From a candidate division WOR-3 bacterium (GTDB taxonomy: Bacteria > Hydrothermota > UBA3072): DNA of 30,302 nt. The stretch spans positions 1-30,302 of the forward strand of contig JBDRZZ010000019.1 of assembly GCA_039804165.1 (NCBI GenBank), in the 5' to 3' direction. The notes under the pieces were generated by a model. The model had not been told where the DNA came from, searched no databases, and saw only the letters and a program-made list of their open reading frames with translations. Positions 23,299-30,302 of the stretch are shown piece after piece. A program made the translations under genes and the position numbers. Numbering within the stretch: the stretch's first letter is position 1; the number at the start of each line of letters is the position of its first letter.

Positions 23299-25481
23299 CT
23301 TCTTTTTCCCTCAAATAAATTTAAGTTACAACCAAAATCAACACCTATTATACCCATCATTGGTATCTCAACTCTAAATCCTATACCTACCCCATAGTAA
23401 AGATCTGTCATATCAACTTCCTTTAAATCCTTAAAACAATTCCCCGCATCTAAAAATATCATTCCATAACCCTTATCTGCAAAATTTAACCTAAGCTCAA
23501 GATTATTAAGAAACGCAAAATTTCCCCCTATATATTTTTTAGAAAGGTCCGGAACAATTACCTCATTGTCATAACCCCTCACCCCCCATTCTCCAACACC
23601 TCCAAGTAAAAATCTTTCAAGTAAAGGGACTTCTTTCCCTTCTCTTCCTAAAGCATATCCAATTCTTGTTCTATTCATTATAACAAGCTCTTTAGCAAAT
23701 ATATTCTTAAATTTCCTTCCTTCAAGTATTATCTTATGATACTGTCTATCTCCTTTTAGAATTCCTCCAGCATATTTAACTCCTATTGAGTAATAATCCC
23801 CAATTGTTGGAGCTATTTTTGAATCTCGAGAATCATATACAAGAGTATTATACAAAGAACTTTCCCAATTAAGACCGGAATCAAGGTATTTATATTCTCC
23901 AGAAGCGTAAACCTCTTGCCTTTCCAAACGATAAGTCAAAGAGGAAGTAAGATTCCTTTCTCTATTTAAAATTCTTCCAAGAGATATAGAACTTCCCGCT
24001 TCTTTTACACTATAATATGAAGCTCTTTCCCAATAAGTATTATAAAGACTAAATCCAAAAGAAGTAGGTGTATCAAAGAGCCATGGTTGGGTCCATGAAA
24101 AAGACATATTTCTAAGATACTTTCCTTCTTCTTTACTATAAGCAAGGGATTTTTCAAAAGCTCCACTAATCACCTGACCCGTCCCATTAAAATTAGGAAT
24201 TGTAACATTGAGACCTCCTGTAAGTCCTATACTTCCGGAATAAGCTATACTACCTGAAAAATACCCTGTGGGTTTTTCTGTAACTTTCAATATAAGATCT
24301 ATCGAATCAGAAGTTGGAAATTCCATATCTATTTTAATATCAGAAAAATAATCAAGTCTAAAAACATTTCTATAACTGTGCATAACTTTATTTCTCTGAA
24401 ATATCTCTCCAGGATAAATAACAATATTTCTTCTAATCACCTTATCATAAGTTTTATCATTCCCAACAACATTAATGTATCTTACATAAACGGGGTTACC
24501 TTTATCTACATAAAATTCAATATCAACTATAGAATCTTCAACAATATTATAATTAGGAGAAATTGTTGGATTTAAGTAACCAAAATCTGAATAATACACA
24601 GAAAGATCCTCAACTGTCTTTTTAATCTTTTCCTCAGAAAACAAATTTCCCTCTTTCCATTTTATCTTTCTTAAAACAAAATTAGGATCTTCTTTCCCTT
24701 CAATATTCGTCTTTCCAAAATAATAAGTTCTTCCTTCTTCCACTAAATAGTTGATTATTGCATTATTATTCTCATACTCCACATAAAAAGAATCTACTCT
24801 CGCATTCAAGAATCCATGATTTCTGTAAAAAGCCTCTATCTTTGGAACATCAGCCTCAAGAGAATCAACCTTAAGGCTATTATCCCTCCAGAAAGTCCAC
24901 CATCTTTTAGTTTTATTAGAAAGAACTTTTGAAAGTTTTTTCCCTGAAAGGACTTTATTACCAATAAAATTAATTTTTTTAACCTTATATTTCTCACCCT
25001 CTTTAATAACAAAAGTCACATTCACACCATCTTCTTCAACTTCCTTAGAAATTGAAATTTCTGTTCCAGTAAAACCTTTCTCCTTATACAAGTCATAAAT
25101 TTTACCTTTTATTCTGTGAAGTTTATATTCAGAAAGTAAAGCTGGAGGAGATAAATCTACGCAAGAAGAAATTTCCCCATCTTTTATTTTTTTATTTCCT
25201 TCGAAATTTAAAGACTTAAGCCTTGGGTTTTCTTCTACCTCAATTATAACCTCCACTCCACCTCCCTTTCTTTTAGCATCAAGTTTTATATCAGAAAAAA
25301 AACCTGTTCCATAAAGGGCTTTTATTGCTTCTATTCCTTCTTCCCTTGTCAAGATCTCCCCTATTTGAAGACCGGAAGAACGAATAACAAGAGAAGTGTC
25401 AACTTCTTTAACACCTTTAACACTTACTTCTGTTATTACCTCTCCATAAGGAAAAGCAAATAAAAAAAGTAACCCTATCAT
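23262..25481 (-). CDS. bamA: Outer-membrane protein assembly factor BamA
   Basis: Omp85-family insertase that folds beta-barrels into the outer membrane. A short signal ('IGLLFLFAFPYG') precedes five POTRA domains to about residue 400. Each shows the strand-helix-helix-strand pattern, e.g. 'TEVSVKGVKEVDTSLVIRSS', 'KSLNFEGNKKIKDGEI', 'KKINFIGNKVLSGKKL', 'YFGKTNIEGKEDPNFVLR', 'YINVVGNDKTYDKVIRRN'. The C-terminal barrel begins near 'GYFSGSIAYSGSIGLTGGL', has the loop-6 motif 'WGVRGYDNE' (R-G-Y in place of R-G-F), and ends in phenylalanine ('FQLGTTF'), the outer-membrane targeting signature. At 739 residues it is full length. It begins the outer-membrane cluster, has only a weak ribosome site, and overlaps the next gene. 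Confidence 0.95.
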   Translation of the reverse strand: MIGLLFLFAFPYGEVITEVSVKGVKEVDTSLVIRSSGLQIGEILTREEGIEAIKALYGTGFFSDIKLDAKRKGGGVEVIIEVEENPRLKSLNFEGNKKIKDGEISSCVDLSPPALLSEYKLHRIKGKIYDLYKEKGFTGTEISISKEVEEDGVNVTFVIKEGEKYKVKKINFIGNKVLSGKKLSKVLSNKTKRWWTFWRDNSLKVDSLEADVPKIEAFYRNHGFLNARVDSFYVEYENNNAIINYLVEEGRTYYFGKTNIEGKEDPNFVLRKIKWKEGNLFSEEKIKKTVEDLSVYYSDFGYLNPTISPNYNIVEDSIVDIEFYVDKGNPVYVRYINVVGNDKTYDKVIRRNIVIYPGEIFQRNKVMHSYRNVFRLDYFSDIKIDMEFPTSDSIDLILKVTEKPTGYFSGSIAYSGSIGLTGGLNVTIPNFNGTGQVISGAFEKSLAYSKEEGKYLRNMSFSWTQPWLFDTPTSFGFSLYNTYWERASYYSVKEAGSSISLGRILNRERNLTSSLTYRLERQEVYASGEYKYLDSGLNWESSLYNTLVYDSRDSKIAPTIGDYYSIGVKYAGGILKGDRQYHKIILEGRKFKNIFAKELVIMNRTRIGYALGREGKEVPLLERFLLGGVGEWGVRGYDNEVIVPDLSKKYIGGNFAFLNNLELRLNFADKGYGMIFLDAGNCFKDLKEVDMTDLYYGVGIGFRVEIPMMGIIGVDFGCNLNLFEGKRRWKPHFQLGTTF

Positions 25482-25496
25482 TTCTATTTTGCCTGA

Positions 25497-25524
25497 AGAT
25501 TAATATTTTTTGTCATAAAGTCAA
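25497..25524 (-). promoter_or_regulatory. Possible promoter of the bamA cluster
   Basis: On the minus strand TTGACT (25519-25524) is followed after 16 nt by TAATCT (25497-25502). It lies in the 53-bp gap between the oxidoreductase gene and bamA, the largest gap in the minus-strand run. The -35 is good but the -10 is poor, so bamA may instead be read from the upstream genes. Confidence 0.3.
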
Positions 25525-25534
25525 GGGATCTAGT

Positions 25535-26536
25535 TCACCCTTCTTTATAGACAATCCTCTTCTCCCTGAAGCTTCTCTCTGCCATCTCAATAACTTTTAT
25601 TACTTTAAGTGCCTTATAACCGTCTGTTAAAGGTTTCTTTCTCTCTTTCACACATTCTAAAAAATGTTCCATTTCTACTTTTAAAGGCTCTTTATTAGAA
25701 AGAGTTGGAGAAATTATATCTCCTGAACGATAAGAAAGCAAAAATTCACCATAATCATGTGGATTTTCAAACTCTACCCCAGAATTATAAATTTTTACCT
25801 TTTCTTCAGGATTGGTTTCATCATAAACAATCATCTTCTTACTCCCCACCACAATTGTCTTTCTAACCTTAGAAGGAGCAAGCCATCCCACTTGAATGTC
25901 TGCAATCATTCCGCAATCGAAACCCAGTTGAATAAAAGCCACATCTGGCAAACCATTCATAATAGAAGCCTTTGCCATTGTTGAAACCGAAATCACTTCT
26001 GAATCAATCCACCTGAAAATAATAGATAAATCATGAGGAGCTAGATCCCATAGTACATTTACATCTTTACGATGGATCCCTAAATTTACTCTTGTAGAAG
26101 TTATATATTGAACCTCTCCAATTTCATCATTCTTTATTATATCACTGATTTTTATCACTGCATCATTATATTCAAATATATGACCGACCATCAAAATGCA
26201 ACCTTTTTCTTCTGCTAACTTTATTAGTTCCTGAGCTTTATCCGAAGACTCCGCCAAAGGCTTTTCAACAAACACGTCTTTCCCTTCATTAAGGAATTCT
26301 TTCGCAATTTCATAATGAGAAGAAACAGGAGTTGATACAAGAACAGCTTTTATCTCTTTATTAGGAATTAACTCTCTATAATCTCTTACAAATTCTGCAT
26401 TAGGAAACATTTTTTTAACCTCTTCCAAGCGTTTTACATCTTTCTCACACCCAATTACCTGTATCTCTCTAAAAGAAAGTAAATTTCGCATTAAATTTGG
26501 TCCCCAATATCCAAGACCAATGACCCCTACTTTCAT
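25535..26536 (-). CDS. Gfo/Idh/MocA-family sugar oxidoreductase (WbpB/WlbA-like)
   Basis: NAD(P)-dependent dehydrogenase with an N-terminal Rossmann fold ('VGVIGLGYWGPNLMRNL', residues 3-19) and the signature 'VFVEKPLAESS', whose lysine is catalytic. 'WDLAPHDLSIIFRW' supplies the active-site His/Asp pair. At 333 residues it is typical. In nucleotide-sugar pathways such as Pseudomonas WbpB or Bordetella WlbA, these enzymes oxidise C3 of UDP-GlcNAcA so a DegT aminotransferase can install an amino group. Here a DegT aminotransferase and a WbpD-like acyltransferase lie directly upstream in the same run, supporting that role. A strict assignment to UDP-sugar versus dTDP-sugar substrate is not possible. 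Ribosome site AGGAGG is 4 nt before the ATG. Confidence 0.85.
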   Translation of the reverse strand: MKVGVIGLGYWGPNLMRNLLSFREIQVIGCEKDVKRLEEVKKMFPNAEFVRDYRELIPNKEIKAVLVSTPVSSHYEIAKEFLNEGKDVFVEKPLAESSDKAQELIKLAEEKGCILMVGHIFEYNDAVIKISDIIKNDEIGEVQYITSTRVNLGIHRKDVNVLWDLAPHDLSIIFRWIDSEVISVSTMAKASIMNGLPDVAFIQLGFDCGMIADIQVGWLAPSKVRKTIVVGSKKMIVYDETNPEEKVKIYNSGVEFENPHDYGEFLLSYRSGDIISPTLSNKEPLKVEMEHFLECVKERKKPLTDGYKALKVIKVIEMAERSFREKRIVYKEG

Positions 26537-26544
26537 CCTTCCTC

Positions 26545-27696
26545 CTATTTATAAAAATCTCTCACAGCTTCTACAACTCTACCAGCATCCTCATAAGACA
26601 AATGAGGATACATCGGTAAAGATAGAATCTCATTTGTTATCTTCTCCGTTACCGGAAGATCCCCTCTCTTATAACCATTTCCTTGCATTGCTTTCTGAAG
26701 ATGCACTGGAATAGGATAATGCATTCCACAACCAATCCCTTTATCTTTTAAGTATTCAGCAAGCCGATCTCTTTCTTTTGTACGGATTACATAAAGATGA
26801 TATACATGGTAAGAATCTTTAGACTCTATTGGAGTTACAATTGGTAATTCTTTCAAATTTTCGTTGTAAAAAGAAGCTATTTCTCTTCTCTTTTTATTCC
26901 ACTTATCTAAAAGCTTCAATTTACACCGCAAAACAGCAGCTTGAAGCTCATCCAACCGAGAATTAAATCCTACCAATTCATGAGAATATTTGGTAGTCTG
27001 TCCATGTTCACGAAGTTTCCTTATAATTTCTGCATAATCGTCATTATTTGTTGTCACACCACCTGCTTCTCCAAAAGCACCAAGATTTTTAGAAAAATAA
27101 AAACTAAAAGCAGCTATATCTCCAAGAGTTCCTACCTTTTTACCTTTATATTCTGCACCATGGGCTTGAGCAGCATCTTCTATTATATAAAGTCCATACC
27201 TCTTTGCTATCTTTTTAAACTCATCCATATCCGCAGGATGACCATAAATATGGACGGGTAAAATAACTCTCAAAAAATTGCCTGTTTTTTTGTCTTTTAA
27301 TCCTCCTCTCTCCCTAATGCAATTCCTTTCAATATATTCTAATGTTCTTTCTGAAGACAAAGTGTATGTTTTTGAATCAATATCCAACATCACAGGATAA
27401 GCCCCACAATGAATCACCGCCTCAATAGTAGCGAAGAATGTATGAGAAGGAACTATTACTTCATCCCCTTTCCCAACCCCTATAGCCTTTAAGGCGAAAA
27501 GAAGGGCTTCTGTTCCTGAACCAACACCAATGCAGTGTCTAACATTATTATAAAAAGCAAACTCTCTTTCAAATTCTTGAACATTTGGACCTAAATATAA
27601 AGACATAGAATTCAAAATATTATTCCATAATGTATGCATTTCATCTTTAATTTCTTCATACTGAGCTCGAAGGTCTACCAATGGTATATTTCTCAT
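26545..27696 (-). CDS. DegT/DnrJ/EryC1 (WbpE-like) nucleotide-sugar aminotransferase
   Basis: PLP-dependent enzyme that adds an amino group to a keto-sugar nucleotide. 'NIPLVDLRAQYEEIKDEM' and 'GPNVQEFEREFAFYNNVRHCIGVGSGTEAL' are the classical N-terminal motifs. 'EDAAQAHGAEYKGKKVG' carries the cofactor-binding Asp, and 'FSFYFSKNLGAFGEAGGV' the PLP lysine (K203). 'GFNSRLDELQAAVLRCKL' and 'SLPMYPHLS' complete the pattern. At 383 residues it is full length. It is coupled to the acyltransferase by ATGA (27693-27696) with a strong AGGAGG site, and 8 nt separate it from the oxidoreductase. The set is consistent with making a 3-acetamido-3-deoxy sugar for surface polysaccharide. Confidence 0.92.
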   Translation of the reverse strand: MRNIPLVDLRAQYEEIKDEMHTLWNNILNSMSLYLGPNVQEFEREFAFYNNVRHCIGVGSGTEALLFALKAIGVGKGDEVIVPSHTFFATIEAVIHCGAYPVMLDIDSKTYTLSSERTLEYIERNCIRERGGLKDKKTGNFLRVILPVHIYGHPADMDEFKKIAKRYGLYIIEDAAQAHGAEYKGKKVGTLGDIAAFSFYFSKNLGAFGEAGGVTTNNDDYAEIIRKLREHGQTTKYSHELVGFNSRLDELQAAVLRCKLKLLDKWNKKRREIASFYNENLKELPIVTPIESKDSYHVYHLYVIRTKERDRLAEYLKDKGIGCGMHYPIPVHLQKAMQGNGYKRGDLPVTEKITNEILSLPMYPHLSYEDAGRVVEAVRDFYK

Positions 27697-28226
27697 TCTA
27701 ATCCCCTCCTAATTTTTGCTTTCTCTCCGTAAACAACAACTTTCTCTGGGACATCTTTTGTAACAGTAGAACCAAGTCCTATAAGTGAACCTTTACCAAT
27801 TTTTATTCCACATTTAATGACCGACTGAGCTCCAATTGAAACCGAATCTTCCACAATAGTAGGTGTTATCTCATATTCTTCTATTAAATTCCCCTCTTCA
27901 TCACAAGAGTATGGATAAACATCATTTGTAAAGATAACATTTGGCCCTATAAAAACACAATTTCCAATTGTAACACCCTCAGGAATAAAAACAAAAGGTT
28001 CAATCTTTACATTCTTTCCAATTTTTACTCCTTTTCTAATCTCAACAAAAGCTCCTATTTTAGTATTCTCTCCTATCTCTGCTCCATATATATTCACATT
28101 GCTCCATATAGTAACCCCATTCCCAAGAATTGAGTTTCTAACAATTATATTATACTCAGGTATTATTAAATCCTGTGCCTCCTCTGTGTTAAATTCTCTT
28201 TTCTCTCCTCTAATATTCAAAAACCC
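27693..28226 (-). CDS. WbpD/WxcM-like hexapeptide N-acyltransferase
   Basis: Left-handed beta-helix acetyltransferase, about 177 residues. Hexapeptide repeats run through 'ILGNGVTIWSNVNIYGAEIGENTKIGAFVEIRKG'. 'FIGPNVIFTNDVYPYSCDEEG', 'TPTIVEDSVSIGAQSVIKCGIKIGKGSLIGLGSTVTKDVP' closely follow the WbpD pattern 'GP..vFTN..nPrs...' and 'GAn.tI..Gv.IG..a..GaGaVv.kdVP'. It would acetylate the 3-amino group made by the aminotransferase next door. The ATG at 28226 is chosen because it comes 7 nt after the sugar transferase stop; an AAAGGAG site is 12 nt upstream, which is rather far. A TTG at 28259 would add 11 residues overlapping the previous gene but has no ribosome site. Confidence 0.85.
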   Translation of the reverse strand, partial: GFLNIRGEKREFNTEEAQDLIIPEYNIIVRNSILGNGVTIWSNVNIYGAEIGENTKIGAFVEIRKGVKIGKNVKIEPFVFIPEGVTIGNCVFIGPNVIFTNDVYPYSCDEEGNLIEEYEITPTIVEDSVSIGAQSVIKCGIKIGKGSLIGLGSTVTKDVPEKVVVYGEKAKIRRGLE

Positions 28227-28233
28227 CATTTTT

Positions 28234-29547
28234 TCAATAAGCTCCTTTCCCAAAAACAATTGTATGTGGTGTTTGACTCAAAAGATGCAAATCAAGAGAC
28301 AAACTTCTATTCTCTACATAGAATATATCAAGAAAACAAGATTTGTCAAATGGTAATCTTGCCCTTCCGAAAACTTGCCACACTCCTGTTACTCCTTGTT
28401 CCACAGAGAGACGTTCTTTATGCCAGTTGGAAAACTGAGTAACTTCATATGGAAGAGGTGGCCTTGGACCCACTAATGAAATTTCTCCCTTTAAAATATT
28501 AAAGAACTGAGGAAATTCATCCACACTTGTTTTTCTTATTATTTTTCCCCATGAAGTTACCCTTGCATCATTAATCATTTTAAATCTGTTTCCTCCATTA
28601 TTATTTCCATTTATATAAGATTTAATAAATTCTTTATGAGGTTCCTCACAAGAATAAATAAACATAGAACGAAATTTCAACATTTTAAAAATTTTTCCAT
28701 TTTTACCTACTCTCTCTTGAATAAAAAATACCGGTCCTTTAGAAGAGATTTTAACTCCTATTCCAGCAATAAACATAATAGGAGAGAAAATTATAATTGC
28801 AAAAATTGCTCCAATCATATCTATTATTCTTTTTGAAAAAAGATATCCTTTTGACTGCCCACTCCATCTAAATGGAACAACAGGGACATCTTCAATATAA
28901 GCCCAATAATCTACATCATCAATTCCACTTAAAAGTGGAGAAAATAAAATGACAGGAACTTTGTTCTTAAAATAAAAAAGATAATCAATTAAATTTTGCC
29001 AATTTTTTGTAAATGTAGAGAGAATAACAGGGCATCCTTTTCTCACATATTCTTCAATCTCTTCTTTTTTATCTGAAATTTTCTTTATCTTAAGACCCGA
29101 AACAAAATGTTCTTTTATCCACTTTTCAATAGTATTATAATTTCCTTCGGGAGCATAAAGAATAACCTCTGTTTTGGGTAATAACAAAGAAAATATAGGA
29201 ATAATAACAATCCTTGAAAAGAAAGTAAAAAAAGAAAAAACAAAAAAAAGAATAAACAAAGATGGGACATATCGAGTGTGAAGAGATGATGAAAACCAAA
29301 GCCAGATTAAATAAAAAATAAAAATATATACAATCCCTTTCGAAGTTCTATAAATGTATCTAAAGCGGTTTAAAAAAACCAGATAATTGTATAAATCAAG
29401 ATACGCAAAGATCCCAAGAACAAGCAAAGTGAAAACAAACATCTCTATATAAATATTATGAACAAAGCCAATTATTCTCTCAGGTACAACCTGATATGTC
29501 AAAAAAACTGAAACTATTGCAAAAAGAATATCAAAAAACAAAAGCAA
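28234..29547 (-). CDS. Polyprenyl-phosphate sugar-1-phosphate transferase (WbaP/WcaJ type)
   Basis: Membrane enzyme that moves a sugar-1-phosphate from a nucleotide sugar to undecaprenyl phosphate, beginning a surface-glycan repeat unit. About four N-terminal membrane segments ('FFDILFAIVSVFLTYQ', 'VFTLLVLGIFAYL', 'IVYIFIFYLIWLWF', 'SLFILFFVFSFFTFFS') precede a cytosolic region, another membrane helix ('IIDMIGAIFAIIIFSPIMFI') and the PF02397 catalytic domain. The latter has 'GPVFFIQERVGKNGKIFKMLKFRSM', 'RKTSVDEFPQFFNILKGEISLVGPRPP' and the final 'GKGAY'. Coordinates use the nearest standard start (TTG at 29547), but a good AGGAGG points to an in-frame ATT at 29571, adding eight residues. It precedes and is co-oriented with the amino-sugar genes. 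Confidence 0.9.
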   Translation of the reverse strand: MLLFFDILFAIVSVFLTYQVVPERIIGFVHNIYIEMFVFTLLVLGIFAYLDLYNYLVFLNRFRYIYRTSKGIVYIFIFYLIWLWFSSSLHTRYVPSLFILFFVFSFFTFFSRIVIIPIFSLLLPKTEVILYAPEGNYNTIEKWIKEHFVSGLKIKKISDKKEEIEEYVRKGCPVILSTFTKNWQNLIDYLFYFKNKVPVILFSPLLSGIDDVDYWAYIEDVPVVPFRWSGQSKGYLFSKRIIDMIGAIFAIIIFSPIMFIAGIGVKISSKGPVFFIQERVGKNGKIFKMLKFRSMFIYSCEEPHKEFIKSYINGNNNGGNRFKMINDARVTSWGKIIRKTSVDEFPQFFNILKGEISLVGPRPPLPYEVTQFSNWHKERLSVEQGVTGVWQVFGRARLPFDKSCFLDIFYVENRSLSLDLHLLSQTPHTIVFGKGAY

Positions 29548-29568
29548 AAGTTGTTGTTTCTTCCAGAT

Positions 29569-29583
29569 AATATTTTTCCTCCT
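29569..29583 (-). promoter_or_regulatory. Strong ribosome site before an in-frame ATT codon
   Basis: On the minus strand AGGAGG (29578-29583) lies 6 nt before ATT (29569-29571), in frame with the sugar transferase. The annotated TTG at 29547 lies about 30 nt from this site and has no other ribosome site. No ATG, GTG or TTG exists in frame between the upstream stop (29620-29622) and 29547. The eight extra residues (I-W-K-K-Q-Q-L-L) suit the basic-then-hydrophobic start of such transferases. Confidence 0.5.
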
Positions 29584-29818
29584 CTTTATTAGACGATTAA
29601 ACCCTTTTATAGTTCCATTTTATACTAAAATCTTTAATAAAAAACTTTAAAAATAAAACTATCCTTTGCCTACCCCAAAATTTCTGCGTCAAAAGTCGGA
29701 GATTGAGTATTTGGAAGGTTTTATATTGGATTTTTCAAGGAAAAGGCATTGAAAAAACCTCCTCTCTAGTATAATAAAACCAAAAAGGAGTCAAGAATTA
29801 AATACTGTAAATAAAACT
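29572..29818 (-). other. Non-coding stretch between the insertion sequence and the sugar transferase gene
   Basis: No protein-coding gene is visible. On the minus strand two TATAAA boxes (29619-29624 and 29606-29611) could serve as -10 elements for the sugar transferase, but no convincing -35 is paired with them. An inverted repeat lies at 29731-29756. 'TACCCCAAAA' near 29672 repeats part of the insertion-sequence terminus found at 29819. The promoter of the polysaccharide genes is probably here, but its exact place is uncertain. Confidence 0.4.
29716..29760. repeat. Nested inverted repeats (possible hairpin)
   Basis: TTTTTCAA (29731-29738) pairs with TTGAAAAA (29749-29756) across a 10-nt loop. 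An overlapping outer pair, AGGTTTT (29716-29722) with AAAACCT (29754-29760), would compete with it. There is no long T-run directly after either arm, so a terminator is only one option; it may be a remnant of mobile DNA. Confidence 0.4.
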
Positions 29819-29844
29819 GTACTCTACCCCAAAAGTCAAGACAC
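29819..29844. repeat. Terminal inverted repeat of the IS3-family element (one end)
   Basis: The sequence begins TGTACTCTACCCCAAAAG and continues to the GTCAAGACA at about 29836-29844. It lies about 30-50 bp past the transposase stop codon, the distance usual for IS3-family right ends. Its partner lies outside the window. Confidence 0.55.
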
Positions 29845-29871
29845 ATTTTGAGGTTATAATTTGTAGACTTT

Positions 29872-30302
29872 TCATCCTGCTTTCCTCTTAAGTTTATATT
29901 TAGCTTCAAATTCTAAAGGACTCATATATCCCAAACTACTATGAACATATAATTTATTATAATCATTTTCAAACCAATTCTCTAACTTCTCTTTCGCTTC
30001 TCCAAGTGTCTCAAATTCATTAAGCCAGATAACCTCCTCTTTTATCGTCCTCCTCATTCGTTCGGTCTCTCTTTGCCTTTCAGATTATCATAAAAGGTCC
30101 ATATCTGATTTGTTCCTAATGTTGCAGTGTCTTTCATAAAACTCACCGATGTAGGTTGTGACTCATTGTCACTTATCAGTTGTAAACCACTCCCTCTAAC
30201 ACCCAGAGGAAATTCACCATTTATTGCCCTTTCCAATGCCTCTTTCCAATCTCTCGTTTTGCACTTTAAAGAAATATTTCATCCAACAACCTTCTTCGTA
30301 TA
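29872..30302 (-). pseudogene. IS3-family transposase OrfB fragment (integrase core), disrupted
   Basis: Three joined pieces read as one rve integrase core. First, from the window edge, 'YTKKVVG', then an in-frame TGA (30279-30281) where the family has Trp, then 'NISLKCKTRDWKEALERAI'. The second piece continues through 'GVRGSGLQLISDNESQPTS' (second catalytic Asp; Glu replaces the usual Gly after 'DN') and 'LGTNQIWTFYDNLKGK', ending at 'PNE' and a TGA. A -1 shift at about 30054-30057 joins 'MRRTIKEEVIWLNEF' and the typical tail 'NKLYVHSSLGYMSPLEFEAKYKL'. TGA is the normal stop of nearby genes such as dapF, so recoding is unlikely. The gene cannot make an active transposase. Confidence 0.8.

Larger units (their letters stand above)
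29819..30302 (-). mobile_element. 3' part of a decayed IS3-family insertion sequence, cut by the window end
   Basis: The left boundary is set by a terminal repeat that begins TGTACTCTACCCCAAAAG at 29819, very like the TGT..TGACCCCCAAAAGT.. ends of IS3-family elements. The transposase remnant follows on the minus strand. Only one end and the last part of orfB are in the window, so the target duplication and the other end cannot be seen. Confidence 0.7.

Noticed and set aside
30279-30281. TGA read as tryptophan (alternative genetic code)
   Set aside because: dapF, hslV, aspS and others end at TGA at the expected lengths, and Trp in all good genes is TGG. The transposase TGA is best explained by decay.

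Overview
This window reads as a piece of an AT-rich diderm bacterium from the FCB-type lineages, most likely an uncultured one such as candidate division WOR-3 or a relative. The lineage is inferred; no marker search could be run. The grounds are outer-membrane and LPS assembly genes (bamA, an ompH/skp homologue, lpxD, lptD), two secreted proteins ending in type IX secretion (Por) sorting domains with 'YPNPFN' motifs, and the loss of Shine-Dalgarno sequences from several gene starts.

Layout. Bases 263-3595 hold a lone secreted GH116-type glycoside hydrolase under a near-consensus promoter whose predicted start point coincides with the ATG. A small flavin reductase (3751-4197, minus) is divergent from a compact plus-strand run, 4378-13976: ExeA-like ATPase, dapF, guaB, hslV, hslU, a VanZ-like membrane protein, hisS, aspS, def and argF. 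Neighbours in this run overlap or lie at most 14 nt apart. After a second promoter (13995) come a lipoprotein, mazG and a beta-propeller protein with a sorting domain (14054-17402).

The other half is on the minus strand and meets the first tail to tail with only 8 bp between stop codons. Read in its own direction it begins with a surface-polysaccharide module: polyprenyl-phosphate sugar transferase, WbpD-like acyltransferase, DegT/WbpE-like aminotransferase and WbpB-like oxidoreductase. An outer-membrane biogenesis cluster follows: bamA, an unknown lipoprotein, an unknown probable beta-barrel protein, an OmpH/Skp homologue with an extra C-terminal domain, lpxD and lptD. The right end (29819-30302) is the 3' part of a decayed IS3-family insertion sequence with a recognisable terminal repeat.

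How the genes work together. The minus-strand half makes, modifies and inserts envelope components: sugar precursors, lipid A acylation, barrel assembly and LPS insertion. The plus-strand half is mostly housekeeping: purine and amino-acid synthesis, tRNA charging, N-terminal processing, HslUV proteolysis and nucleotide sanitation. No tRNA, rRNA, CRISPR array or prophage was seen. The most unusual items are the Skp homologue fused to a TolB-N/CsgG-like domain, the two uncharacterised envelope genes locked between bamA and skp, the apparently leaderless GH116 gene, and a probable AUU start on the sugar transferase.
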